Source of the DNA: Reyranella sp.
GTDB taxonomy: Bacteria > Pseudomonadota > Alphaproteobacteria > Reyranellales > Reyranellaceae
Assembly (NCBI RefSeq): GCF_004297265.1
Contig: NZ_SCUT01000051.1
Span: 1 to 64,000, forward strand
Length of the DNA stretch: 64,000 nt
Reading direction: 5' to 3'
Made by a program: the position numbers and the translations under genes. Under the pieces are notes generated by a model that saw only the letters and a program-made list of their open reading frames with translations, had not been told where the DNA came from and made no database searches. Position 1 is the first letter of the stretch; every line of letters starts with the position of its first letter. Shown piece after piece: positions 1 through 6,654 of this stretch.

Positions 1-161
1 ACCCAACCCTACCCGGGATCACCGCGCTGGCCGCTGACCGGCCCGCCATCGCCTGACTCGTGGCGGTCGCTCAGGCGGGCCGATCATCGGCCTCCTACAC
101 CACCACCGGGGACACGACCGACCCGAAGCGCACGATGCTGATTCACCCCCCTCCACCCTGC
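1..161. other. Window edge, no supported gene
   Basis: No gene can be supported here. On the plus strand an open frame from base 3 ends at a TGA at 54-56 and could be the last 17 codons of a gene starting outside the window, but nothing in the short peptide is recognisable. The rest up to 161 shows no clear hairpin or ORF. Confidence 0.3.
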
Positions 162-254
162 TCAAATGATCCCATCATCCAGAACGTGCAGCACTAGCCC
201 GCAATGCTTGCAATGAACGGCGTCGTGAAGGCGAAGCGCGCACGCGGTGCATTC
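162..254 (-). pseudogene. Remnant: zinc-ribbon tail of an ion channel
   Basis: The last 30 codons before the stop at 162-164 read like the C-terminal tail of the intact channel at 2371-3144. Both have a CxxC pair, then a VHCKHCG pair followed by a short acidic-glycine end. The copies differ at several positions, and this one lacks two residues between the Cys pairs. No membrane segments or selectivity filter lie upstream; terC begins almost directly. The simplest reading is a leftover 3' end of a lost paralogue. A free-standing 30-residue zinc-ribbon peptide is less likely because no start codon or ribosome-binding site is visible. Confidence 0.6.
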
Positions 255-325
255 GGACGGTCGGCGATGCGGCGGGTGCGGCTGACGTGGATGGTTAGCC
301 GGACCAACACTTTGAGGTCCACCCC

Positions 326-1309
326 TCACCTGTGCATCGCCCCCTCCCGCGTCTTCCACAGGGACCAGGCGATGCCGGTGGCGATCAGGCCGAAGGTGAC
401 GGCGAGGCTGGCGACGGGCGGGAACTTCGCGTCGCCCAGGAGGAAGTCCGAGACGAAGATCTTGGAGCCGATGAAGACCAACACCGCGGCGAGCGCGTGC
501 TTCAGGTAGTGGAAGCGGTCGATCATGGCCGAGAGGGCGAAGTAGAGGGCGCGCAAGCCCAGCACCGCCATGATGTTCGAGGTGTAGACCACGAACGTGT
601 CGGTGGTGATGGCGAAGATCGCCGGCACCGAGTCGACCGCGAACACCAGGTCCGCGAGGTTGATCACCACCAGGGCGAGGAACAGCGGCGTCGCGGCCAG
701 CGCCCTGCGGCCGGTGCGCTCGTCGGCGCGGAAGACGAAGAAGCGGTCGCCGTGCAGCTCCTTGGTCACCCGCATGCGCTTCGAGATCCAGCGGATGGCG
801 GCGTTGTTCGCGAGGTCCGGCTCCTGGTCGTTGGTGAAGAACATCTTCACGCCGGTCACGATCAGGAAGGCGGCGAACAGGTAGAGCACCCAGTGGGCCT
901 CGCTCACCAGCGCCGCACCGGCCGCGATCATCAGGCCGCGCAGCACGATGACGCCGATGATGCCCCACAGCAGCGCGCGGTACTGGTACTTCGCCGGGAT
1001 GGCGAAGAAGGTGAAGATCAGGCTGATGACGAAGATGTTGTCGATCGACAGCGCCTTCTCGATGAAGAAGCCGGTGAAGTACTGCATGCCGAGTTCGGCG
1101 CCCTTCTCGACCCAGACCCAGGCGCCGAAGGCCAGCGCGATCGAGATGTAGAAGGCCGAGAGCTTCAGCGATTCGGCAATGCCCATCACCCGGTCCTCCT
1201 TGTGCAGGAGGCCGAGGTCGAAGGCGGTCAGCGCCACCACCAGCGTGATGAAGGTGAGCCAGAACCACACCGGCGTGCCGAGGAACGGCTGGACCAGGAG
1301 CTCGGTCAT
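326..1309 (-). CDS. TerC/Alx family integral membrane protein
   Basis: A 327-residue polytopic inner-membrane protein of the TerC family. Members are linked to tellurite resistance, alkaline response and Mn2+ export. The family hallmarks are visible as two acidic membrane motifs: KALSIDNIFVI in the first half and FAVDSVPAIFA in the second, separated by a hydrophilic loop. About nine hydrophobic segments can be seen. The ATG at 1309 gives the normal family N-terminus; an in-frame longer ORF adds an unlikely polar extension. It is transcribed divergently from the OxyR-like regulator, whose palindromic site lies in the shared gap, so control by that regulator is plausible. Metal specificity cannot be told from sequence. 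Confidence 0.9.
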   Translation of the reverse strand: MTELLVQPFLGTPVWFWLTFITLVVALTAFDLGLLHKEDRVMGIAESLKLSAFYISIALAFGAWVWVEKGAELGMQYFTGFFIEKALSIDNIFVISLIFTFFAIPAKYQYRALLWGIIGVIVLRGLMIAAGAALVSEAHWVLYLFAAFLIVTGVKMFFTNDQEPDLANNAAIRWISKRMRVTKELHGDRFFVFRADERTGRRALAATPLFLALVVINLADLVFAVDSVPAIFAITTDTFVVYTSNIMAVLGLRALYFALSAMIDRFHYLKHALAAVLVFIGSKIFVSDFLLGDAKFPPVASLAVTFGLIATGIAWSLWKTREGAMHR

Positions 1310-1418
1310 TCGGGGGCCTGGCTTGTGTGGCGGCGCATGCTCGTTCGTCCTCTGTGGTCGAGAGGGCGAAGATGGGTTGCCGCAGGCGATTGCCGAAATA
1401 GAAAGAGTGGGCCACAGT

Positions 1419-1437
1419 TGATAGTCATTGACTATCA
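1419..1437. promoter_or_regulatory. Palindromic LysR/OxyR-type operator
   Basis: The 19-bp sequence TGATAGTCATTGACTATCA has two perfect 9-bp arms around one base. It contains ATAG-N7-CTAT, the core spacing of OxyR binding sites. It ends 6 bp before the start codon of the OxyR-like gene and lies about 110 bp upstream of divergent terC. This fits autoregulation plus control of terC. Binding is inferred. Confidence 0.65.
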
Positions 1438-1443
1438 CCCCGC

Positions 1444-2358
1444 ATGACCACGCTGCGCCAGCTCTCCTATCTCGTAGCCCTCGCCGACAGCCGCAGTTTC
1501 CGGCGGGCCGCGGATGCCGTGCACATCGCCCAGCCGACCCTGAGCCAACAGCTCAGGGCGCTGGAGGCGCGGTTGGGCGTCACCCTGGTCGAGCGCAACG
1601 AGAGCCCGGTCCAACTCACGCCGATCGGCCGGGACCTGGTGACACGCGCCCGCCGCATCCTGCTCGACGTGAAGGATGCAGAGGAGATGGTGCGGCGCTC
1701 GCGGGCCGGCATCGCCGGCACGATCCGCTTCGGCGTCACGCCGACCCTCGGCCCCTACCTGATGCCGCGCATCGTGGCCTCGCTGCACCGCCGCTTCCCC
1801 GACCTGCGGCTCTACATCCGCGAGGGCATCCCCGACGAGCAGGCGCGCGAGCTGGCGCGCGGCGAGCTCGACATGGTGCTGTCGCCCCTGCCCGTCTCCG
1901 GCAGCGACCTGCATATCGAGCCTCTGTTCAGGGAGCCGCTGCACATCGTCTGCCCGCCCGAGCATCCGCTGGGCCGGGCTGCGAAGGTGCGCCGCGGCGA
2001 CCTGGCGGGGATCGGGTTCCTCAGCCTCGACCGCCGCCACCATGCCCACCGCCAGGCCCGCAAGATCTGCGAGGACCTCAAGGCGACGCTGCTCGAGGAT
2101 TACGAGGGCACCAGTCTCGACAGCCTGCGCCAGATGTGCGGCTCGGGCCTGGGCTTCGCGATCCTGCCGGAACTCTATCTGCGGTCGGAGGTCGGCGGCA
2201 CCGACATGGTCACCCGCCTCCCGATGGCCGGCTGGACCGCCAGCCGCTCCCTCGCCGCGGTCTGGCGCGACGGCTCGGCCTATTCAGACAGCTACGCCAC
2301 CATCGCCGAGACGATCGCGGCGGAGGCGCGGAGCATCCTCGCGGGGCCGGCGCTCTAG
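1444..2358 (+). CDS. LysR-family regulator, OxyR-like
   Basis: A 304-residue LysR-type transcriptional regulator. An N-terminal winged helix-turn-helix (about residues 4-62, with the QPTLSQQL recognition helix) is followed by a periplasmic-binding-like sensor domain. Along its length it resembles OxyR: the GPYLMPRI stretch after the linker, and the TSLDSLRQM and GFAILPEL segments. At the OxyR redox site it reads RRHHAHRQARKIC. The equivalent of E. coli Cys208 is kept (Cys209), but the peroxidatic Cys199 position is His200. It may therefore sense something other than peroxide through a disulfide, or sense it differently. It is divergent from terC with an ATAG-N7-CTAT palindrome between them. 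Confidence 0.85.
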   Translation: MTTLRQLSYLVALADSRSFRRAADAVHIAQPTLSQQLRALEARLGVTLVERNESPVQLTPIGRDLVTRARRILLDVKDAEEMVRRSRAGIAGTIRFGVTPTLGPYLMPRIVASLHRRFPDLRLYIREGIPDEQARELARGELDMVLSPLPVSGSDLHIEPLFREPLHIVCPPEHPLGRAAKVRRGDLAGIGFLSLDRRHHAHRQARKICEDLKATLLEDYEGTSLDSLRQMCGSGLGFAILPELYLRSEVGGTDMVTRLPMAGWTASRSLAAVWRDGSAYSDSYATIAETIAAEARSILAGPAL

Positions 2359-2370
2359 CAAGCCGTCGCG

Positions 2371-3144
2371 CTAAATTCCCTCGTTCGGGATCTGCAGGAC
2401 GATGCCGCAATGCTTGCAGTGGACCGCGTCGATGTCGTGCACCAGCAGCGCGCAGGACGGGCATTCGAAGCGCACCTTGTTGGGCCGGAAGATGGCCTGC
2501 AGCAGGCGCAGGAAGAGGCTGACGCCCACGATCATGATGATCACGGCGAGCAGCCGGCCGCCGGGGCCGCTCAGGGTGATGTCGCCGAAGCCCGTGGTCG
2601 TGAGGGTCGTGATGGTGAAGTAGAGCGCGTCGATGTAGGTCGCGATATGAGGGTTGATGTTGTGCTGGGTGACGTAGACCACCGACGTCACGATAAAGAT
2701 GAAGACGCCGAGATTGACCGTGCGCTGGATGATGTCCTCGTTGCGCCGGAACCACTCGGAATCGCGCCGCAGGTCGCGCAGCAGGTGGTAGGAGCGCAGC
2801 AGGCGCAGCGCCCGGGCGATGCGCAGGAACGCCAGGTTGTCGATGAAGACCGGCAGCAGCAGCGACAGGATCACGACCAGGTCCGCCGCCGAGGACAGGC
2901 TGAAGAGATGCCGCAGCGGCCGGCGTTGCACCCAGAGTCGCACCGCGAACTCGGCCGACAGCAGGATGCCGAGCGCGAGGTCGAGGGCGATCATCCAGGT
3001 CTGGTGCCCGCCGAACGGCGCGACGAAGAAGAGCCCGATGGTGGCCAGGTCGAAGCCGACCAGCCCGTAGCGGAACCGCCGGGCCCGCCGGTCGTCGCCG
3101 AAATAGAGCCCCTGGAACTTTTCCCGCAATTCGGCCGCTGTCAT
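2371..3144 (-). CDS. Voltage-gated-like potassium channel with zinc-ribbon tail
   Basis: A protein of about 257 residues built as a six-helix ion channel. S1-S4 lie in the first 150 residues, and the S4-like helix carries spaced arginines (FLRIARALRLLRSY). A pore helix and the filter TTTGFGD follow, then the last helix. The filter is a TxGFGD variant of the K+ signature. The C-terminus adds CPSC and CKHC pairs that look like a small zinc ribbon, an unusual addition. The start is uncertain: ATG 3144 is used, and GTG 3159 is possible. It lies 57 bp downstream of a small membrane protein on the same strand. Remnants of paralogues lie at 162-254 and 3611-3711. Ion selectivity is inferred from the filter only. 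Confidence 0.85.
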   Translation of the reverse strand: MTAAELREKFQGLYFGDDRRARRFRYGLVGFDLATIGLFFVAPFGGHQTWMIALDLALGILLSAEFAVRLWVQRRPLRHLFSLSSAADLVVILSLLLPVFIDNLAFLRIARALRLLRSYHLLRDLRRDSEWFRRNEDIIQRTVNLGVFIFIVTSVVYVTQHNINPHIATYIDALYFTITTLTTTGFGDITLSGPGGRLLAVIIMIVGVSLFLRLLQAIFRPNKVRFECPSCALLVHDIDAVHCKHCGIVLQIPNEGI

Positions 3145-3201
3145 GCTTCCAGATACCACGGCTGAAGCTCTGGGACATTGAGAGCAGTCTTCAGCATTGC
3201 C

Positions 3202-3531
3202 TCAGAGCTGGTAGTACAGCCCGCCGCACAGGCCGATGACCGCGAGGCCCAGGCCGAAGAGCTTGAAGAAGCGCGCCGACTGGTTCGCGAGCGATTGCTC
3301 GTGGCGTGCGGCGAGGCGCTGCTCCTCCGGGAGATCCCGCCCGCCCTGCAGTCGTGTCGCGAGGAAGCTCGTGTCCTCGTCGAGCTCGAACCGGGTGCTG
3401 ACATAGCAGATGGCGAGGCCGATCACGGCGATGCCGAAGAAGGTCGTATAGGAAACGATGAGGAAGACCACGGCCGAGGCGAGCAGCCAGGCCGAAAGCC
3501 CGATCGTGACGAGGATGGTTCTCGCGGACAC
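3202..3531 (-). CDS. Small membrane protein of unknown function
   Basis: A 109-residue protein with two close hydrophobic helices near the N-terminus (about residues 5-42), a charged middle (RFELDEDTSFLATRL, then a Glu/Arg/Gln-rich stretch) and a final helix ending LCGGLYYQL. GTG at 3531 is chosen because a strong GGGAGG sits 7 bases upstream; an ATG at 3579 has no such site. It precedes the channel gene on the same strand and may be co-transcribed. No family was recognised. Confidence 0.65.
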   Translation of the reverse strand: MSARTILVTIGLSAWLLASAVVFLIVSYTTFFGIAVIGLAICYVSTRFELDEDTSFLATRLQGGRDLPEEQRLAARHEQSLANQSARFFKLFGLGLAVIGLCGGLYYQL

Positions 3532-3610
3532 GCGACACCTCCCGGTGGAGCGGCAAGCGCTGAAATGTATCGGCCACATCCCCGCCCCGCAATCGGCTCC
3601 TGCGCTGAGC

Positions 3611-3711
3611 AGGCGATGCGCAGGCAGGTCATGTTCTCGATGAAGACGGGCAGCAGGGACGTCCGGGAACTTTTCGCACAATCCCGTCGTTGCCATGCCT
3701 CCAGATACCAC
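3611..3711 (-). pseudogene. Remnant: channel N-terminus fused to S3-S4 piece
   Basis: Reading leftward from 3711, the first 17 codons (VSGGMATTGLCEKF) match the start of the intact channel (VSGSMTAAELREKF). At about 3655 the frame changes, and the sequence continues as LLPVFIENMTCLRIA, matching LLPVFIDNLAFLRIA from the middle of the channel. Similarity ends near 3611. Roughly 90 codons between the two pieces and everything after S4 are missing. This is a second decayed copy of the same gene, with an internal deletion and a frameshift. Confidence 0.7.
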
Positions 3712-3815
3712 GGCCCCGGCGTCGGGGCCCCCGGGAGAGCCCCGTCAACATGTCCCCGCCGGCACCGCAGGCCCGTCGTCATCCCAACGACCGCCAGATG
3801 CGCTACCGTGGCTCC

Positions 3816-5306
3816 ATGCCGGACACCGAAAGCACCAACACCGCGCTGTTCTGGCGGCGCGAGAAAGCGACCCGGGCGGGCCTGATCGTCGATGCGAAGG
3901 CCTATTTCGAGGTCGGCCGCAGGGCGATGCTGAAGGCCCGCAAGCGCATCATGCTGATCGGCTGGGACTTCGATGCCCGCATCGAGCTTTCCGAGGAGCG
4001 GCTGCCGGGCGAGCCGCGCACCCTGGGCGAATTCGTACTGTGGCTGGTGAAGCGCAATCCCGAGCTCGAGGTGTTCCTGCTGCGCTGGAACATCGGCGCG
4101 GTGCGCACCCTATTCCGTGGGACCACGATCTTCACCCTGATGCGCTGGATGGCGCACCGGCGCATCCACACGCGTCTCGACAGTGCGGCGACGCTGGGCG
4201 CCTCGCATCATCACAAGATCGTCGTGATCGACGACTGCGTGGCCTTCTGCGGCGGTATCGACATGACCAGCAACCGCTGGGACACGCCGGAGCATCGCGA
4301 CCACGACCCGCGCCGCATTGGCCCGGACGGCAGCCCCTACGCGCCCTGGCACGACGCGACCACCATCCTCGAAGGCCCGGTGGCGGCGGCGCTGGGCGAA
4401 CTCGCGCGGCAGCGCTGGCAGGCGGCCGGCGGCGCGGTGCTGGCCCCCGTCGAAGGCGCCTGCGACTGCTGGCCCGATGGGCTCGACGCGCAGTTCCGCG
4501 ACATCGCGGTGGCGATCTGCAGGTCGCGACCGGAGGGCGACGGCGCGGCGCCGGTGCGCGAGATCGAAGCGACGTATCTCGCGCTGATCGCACGGGCCCG
4601 CCGCTACATCTACGCCGAGAGCCAGTACTTCGCATCGCGCCGCATCGCCGAGGCGATCGCGCACCGGCTGGAGGAGCCGGACGGGCCGGAGATCGTCCTG
4701 GTCAATCCCTTCAAGTCGCAGGGCTGGCTGGAGCCGGTCGCGATGGACACGGCGCGCGCCCGCCTTTACGAGGCGCTGCACCATCTCGACAGCCACGGGC
4801 GCCTGCGGATCTATCATCCGTTCACCGCGCAGGGCGAGCCGATCTACGTGCACGCCAAGATGACGATCGTCGACGACGAGGTGCTGCATGTCGGCTCGTC
4901 CAACATGAACAACCGCTCGATGCGCCTCGATACCGAGTGCGACGTCACCATCGATGCGGCGCATCCCGGCAACGAAGGCGCCGCGGACGAGATCCGCGCC
5001 CTGCGCGACAGCCTGCTCGCCGAGCATCTGGGCGTCCCCGCCGACAAGGTCGCCGCGGCGATCGAGGCGAAGGGCTCGCTGATCGAAGCCGTCGAGGCGC
5101 TGCGCGGCGAGGGACGATCGCTACGTCCCTATGAAGTGCCCGACCTCGAGGAGGTCGAGAAGTGGCTGGCCGACAACCAAGTACTCGACCCCGAAGGGCC
5201 CGACGACGTGTTCGAGGCGATGTCGAACGGCGGCCTGCTGCGCGGCCTGCGCCGCCGCCTGCGCGAGCGCACCGGCCGGATCAGGGGCCGTCTGTTGCCG
5301 GGCTGA
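3816..5306 (+). CDS. Phospholipase D / cardiolipin synthase-like protein
   Basis: A 496-residue member of the phospholipase D superfamily with two HKD catalytic motifs. The first is HHKIVVIDD near residue 131; the second is HAKMTIVDD near residue 346, followed by GSSNMNNRSM. Such enzymes transfer phosphatidyl groups through a phosphohistidine intermediate, as phospholipases or cardiolipin synthases. No clear signal peptide or membrane helix is visible, so the protein is probably cytosolic or peripheral. ATG 3816 is chosen because the domain starts about 20 codons later and the longer upstream frame overlaps the channel remnant. A longer paralogue fused to a VTT domain lies at 24323-26548. The substrate cannot be fixed from sequence. 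Confidence 0.85.
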   Translation: MPDTESTNTALFWRREKATRAGLIVDAKAYFEVGRRAMLKARKRIMLIGWDFDARIELSEERLPGEPRTLGEFVLWLVKRNPELEVFLLRWNIGAVRTLFRGTTIFTLMRWMAHRRIHTRLDSAATLGASHHHKIVVIDDCVAFCGGIDMTSNRWDTPEHRDHDPRRIGPDGSPYAPWHDATTILEGPVAAALGELARQRWQAAGGAVLAPVEGACDCWPDGLDAQFRDIAVAICRSRPEGDGAAPVREIEATYLALIARARRYIYAESQYFASRRIAEAIAHRLEEPDGPEIVLVNPFKSQGWLEPVAMDTARARLYEALHHLDSHGRLRIYHPFTAQGEPIYVHAKMTIVDDEVLHVGSSNMNNRSMRLDTECDVTIDAAHPGNEGAADEIRALRDSLLAEHLGVPADKVAAAIEAKGSLIEAVEALRGEGRSLRPYEVPDLEEVEKWLADNQVLDPEGPDDVFEAMSNGGLLRGLRRRLRERTGRIRGRLLPG

Positions 5307-5317
5307 GCTCAGCCCGG
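5298..5317. terminator. Perfect palindrome over two convergent stop codons
   Basis: CCGGGCTGAGCTCAGCCCGG is a perfect 20-bp palindrome. It contains the TGA of the phospholipase D gene (5304-5306) and the stop of the convergent small gene (5309-5311). It may act as a bidirectional terminator, although neither side has a T-tract. Confidence 0.45.
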
Positions 5318-5482
5318 ACGTCTGAACAAGGACCGGACGACGGCCAGCGCGATGACCAGAAGCGGCACCGAAAGCGCCAGCCACGAGACGAACCAGAACG
5401 GGCCTCCTTCTCCCAGCAAGGCCGAGACGAGGCCGATGAAGGTCAGCACCGCCAGCACGAGCGGCCAGTGCCAGCGCGTCAA
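5309..5482 (-). CDS. Small two-helix membrane protein
   Basis: A 57-residue protein made almost entirely of two hydrophobic helices (about residues 7-23 and 29-50) joined by GEGGPF, with a basic end (RSLFRRPG). No ATG is available. The TTG at 5482 is supported by AGGAGG seven bases upstream and by a TTGA overlap with the stop of the PepSY gene, which implies translational coupling. Its place at the end of the iron-uptake unit suggests an accessory role there. No family was recognised. Confidence 0.6.
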   Translation of the reverse strand: MTRWHWPLVLAVLTFIGLVSALLGEGGPFWFVSWLALSVPLLVIALAVVRSLFRRPG

Positions 5483-6645
5483 CGCGCGGCCTCCTGTGTC
5501 GCCGCCTCTTCCCTGAGACGCAGCTCGATGGGTGAACGGCGCCGGGAAAGCCAGAGATAGAGGCCGCTGCCGAGAACGACGATGGTCACGAGGTCGAGCA
5601 GCGCCCAGATGATCTTGAGGGGCAGGCCGCCATAGTCGCCGAAATGCAGCGGCCGCGAGACCTGCAGGGTGCGCAGGTACCACGGCATCTCGACGACGGC
5701 CGTGAGCTTGCCGCTCACCACGTCGACCAGCACGGGCGTGAACAGGCGTGCCGTGAGCGCGGCATTGCCCCTGGTCCAGATCAGGTAGTGATGCGGACTG
5801 CCGATCCGGCCATTGGGGAACACCACGCTGGTCGGATGGCGATCCGGCAGGGTCCTGGCCGCGAGGTCGAATGCCGCCTGCACGGACGAGAAGGACGCGG
5901 CCTCGGGCATCGACTGTCCGCGATAGGGCTTCAGCATTTCCTGCACGTCGGTGCGCTGCCAGACGGCGAAGAGCGGCTGCGACAGCTCGTTCATCACACC
6001 GGTCGCGCCAACCACCAATGCCCAGGCGATGGTCACCACGCCCAGCATATTGTGCAGGTCGAGCCACCACAGGCGGCGTGAGACCCCGCGCAGCGCGCCG
6101 AACCCTTGTCGTCGGGCGAAGGGCGCGTAGAGCACGCCGCCGGAGACGACGGCCACCACGAATACCAGCCCCATGAAACCCAGGAACAGTTCGCCCGGTA
6201 GCCCGGCGAACAGATCGCGATGCAGGCGCAACATCAGGTCGACGAAGGTCAGCGGCCGCACGTCATAAGGTTCGATCTCGTTCAGCAGCTCGCCCGTGCG
6301 GGCGTCGAACCGCAGGCGACGCGCCGTCCTGGGATCCGCCGTCGGCGACGGCAGCATGCCGACCAGGACCTTGGGCTCGTCATCGTCGACGAAAGCGAAC
6401 CAGACGACGTGGTCGGGCCGCTTCTGCTTCGCCGTCGCGACGATGCGATCGAGGTTGGCGAGCGGCGTGTCCGCCGGCAGGTCGGCGAAAGCCGGCTCGT
6501 CGCTCAGCAGCTCGCGCAACTCGTCGCCGAAGATCAGCGGCAGGCCGGTGAGGCAGAACAGCAGCAGGAACGCCGTGCAGACGAGGCTGGTCCATTTGTG
6601 GACCAGCGCCCAGCGCCGCAGCCTCGTGACGTCGTCGCGCGCCAT
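5479..6645 (-). CDS. PepSY-associated transmembrane protein
   Basis: A 388-residue inner-membrane protein of the PepSY_TM family, often found beside TonB siderophore receptors and thought to act as a periplasmic reductase or iron-release factor. The first helix follows a basic start (about residues 16-38). Two more lie near 150-172 and 197-222, and the last near 345-370, with soluble PepSY-like regions between them. It follows the receptor gene by 9 bp on the same strand and overlaps the next small gene by 4 bp, consistent with one operon. Substrate and direction of electron flow are unknown. Confidence 0.85.
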   Translation of the reverse strand: MARDDVTRLRRWALVHKWTSLVCTAFLLLFCLTGLPLIFGDELRELLSDEPAFADLPADTPLANLDRIVATAKQKRPDHVVWFAFVDDDEPKVLVGMLPSPTADPRTARRLRFDARTGELLNEIEPYDVRPLTFVDLMLRLHRDLFAGLPGELFLGFMGLVFVVAVVSGGVLYAPFARRQGFGALRGVSRRLWWLDLHNMLGVVTIAWALVVGATGVMNELSQPLFAVWQRTDVQEMLKPYRGQSMPEAASFSSVQAAFDLAARTLPDRHPTSVVFPNGRIGSPHHYLIWTRGNAALTARLFTPVLVDVVSGKLTAVVEMPWYLRTLQVSRPLHFGDYGGLPLKIIWALLDLVTIVVLGSGLYLWLSRRRSPIELRLREEAATQEAAR

Positions 6646-6654
6646 GCTCTGCCG

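Noticed and set aside
1310..1443. Mn2+ (yybP-ykoY) riboswitch upstream of terC
   Set aside because: The GGGGAGUAG-type conserved loops are absent. Only the palindromic operator is present.
3690..3815. Longer start for the phospholipase D gene
   Set aside because: The first 42 codons would overlap the channel remnant and are Pro/Arg-rich with no ribosome-binding site.
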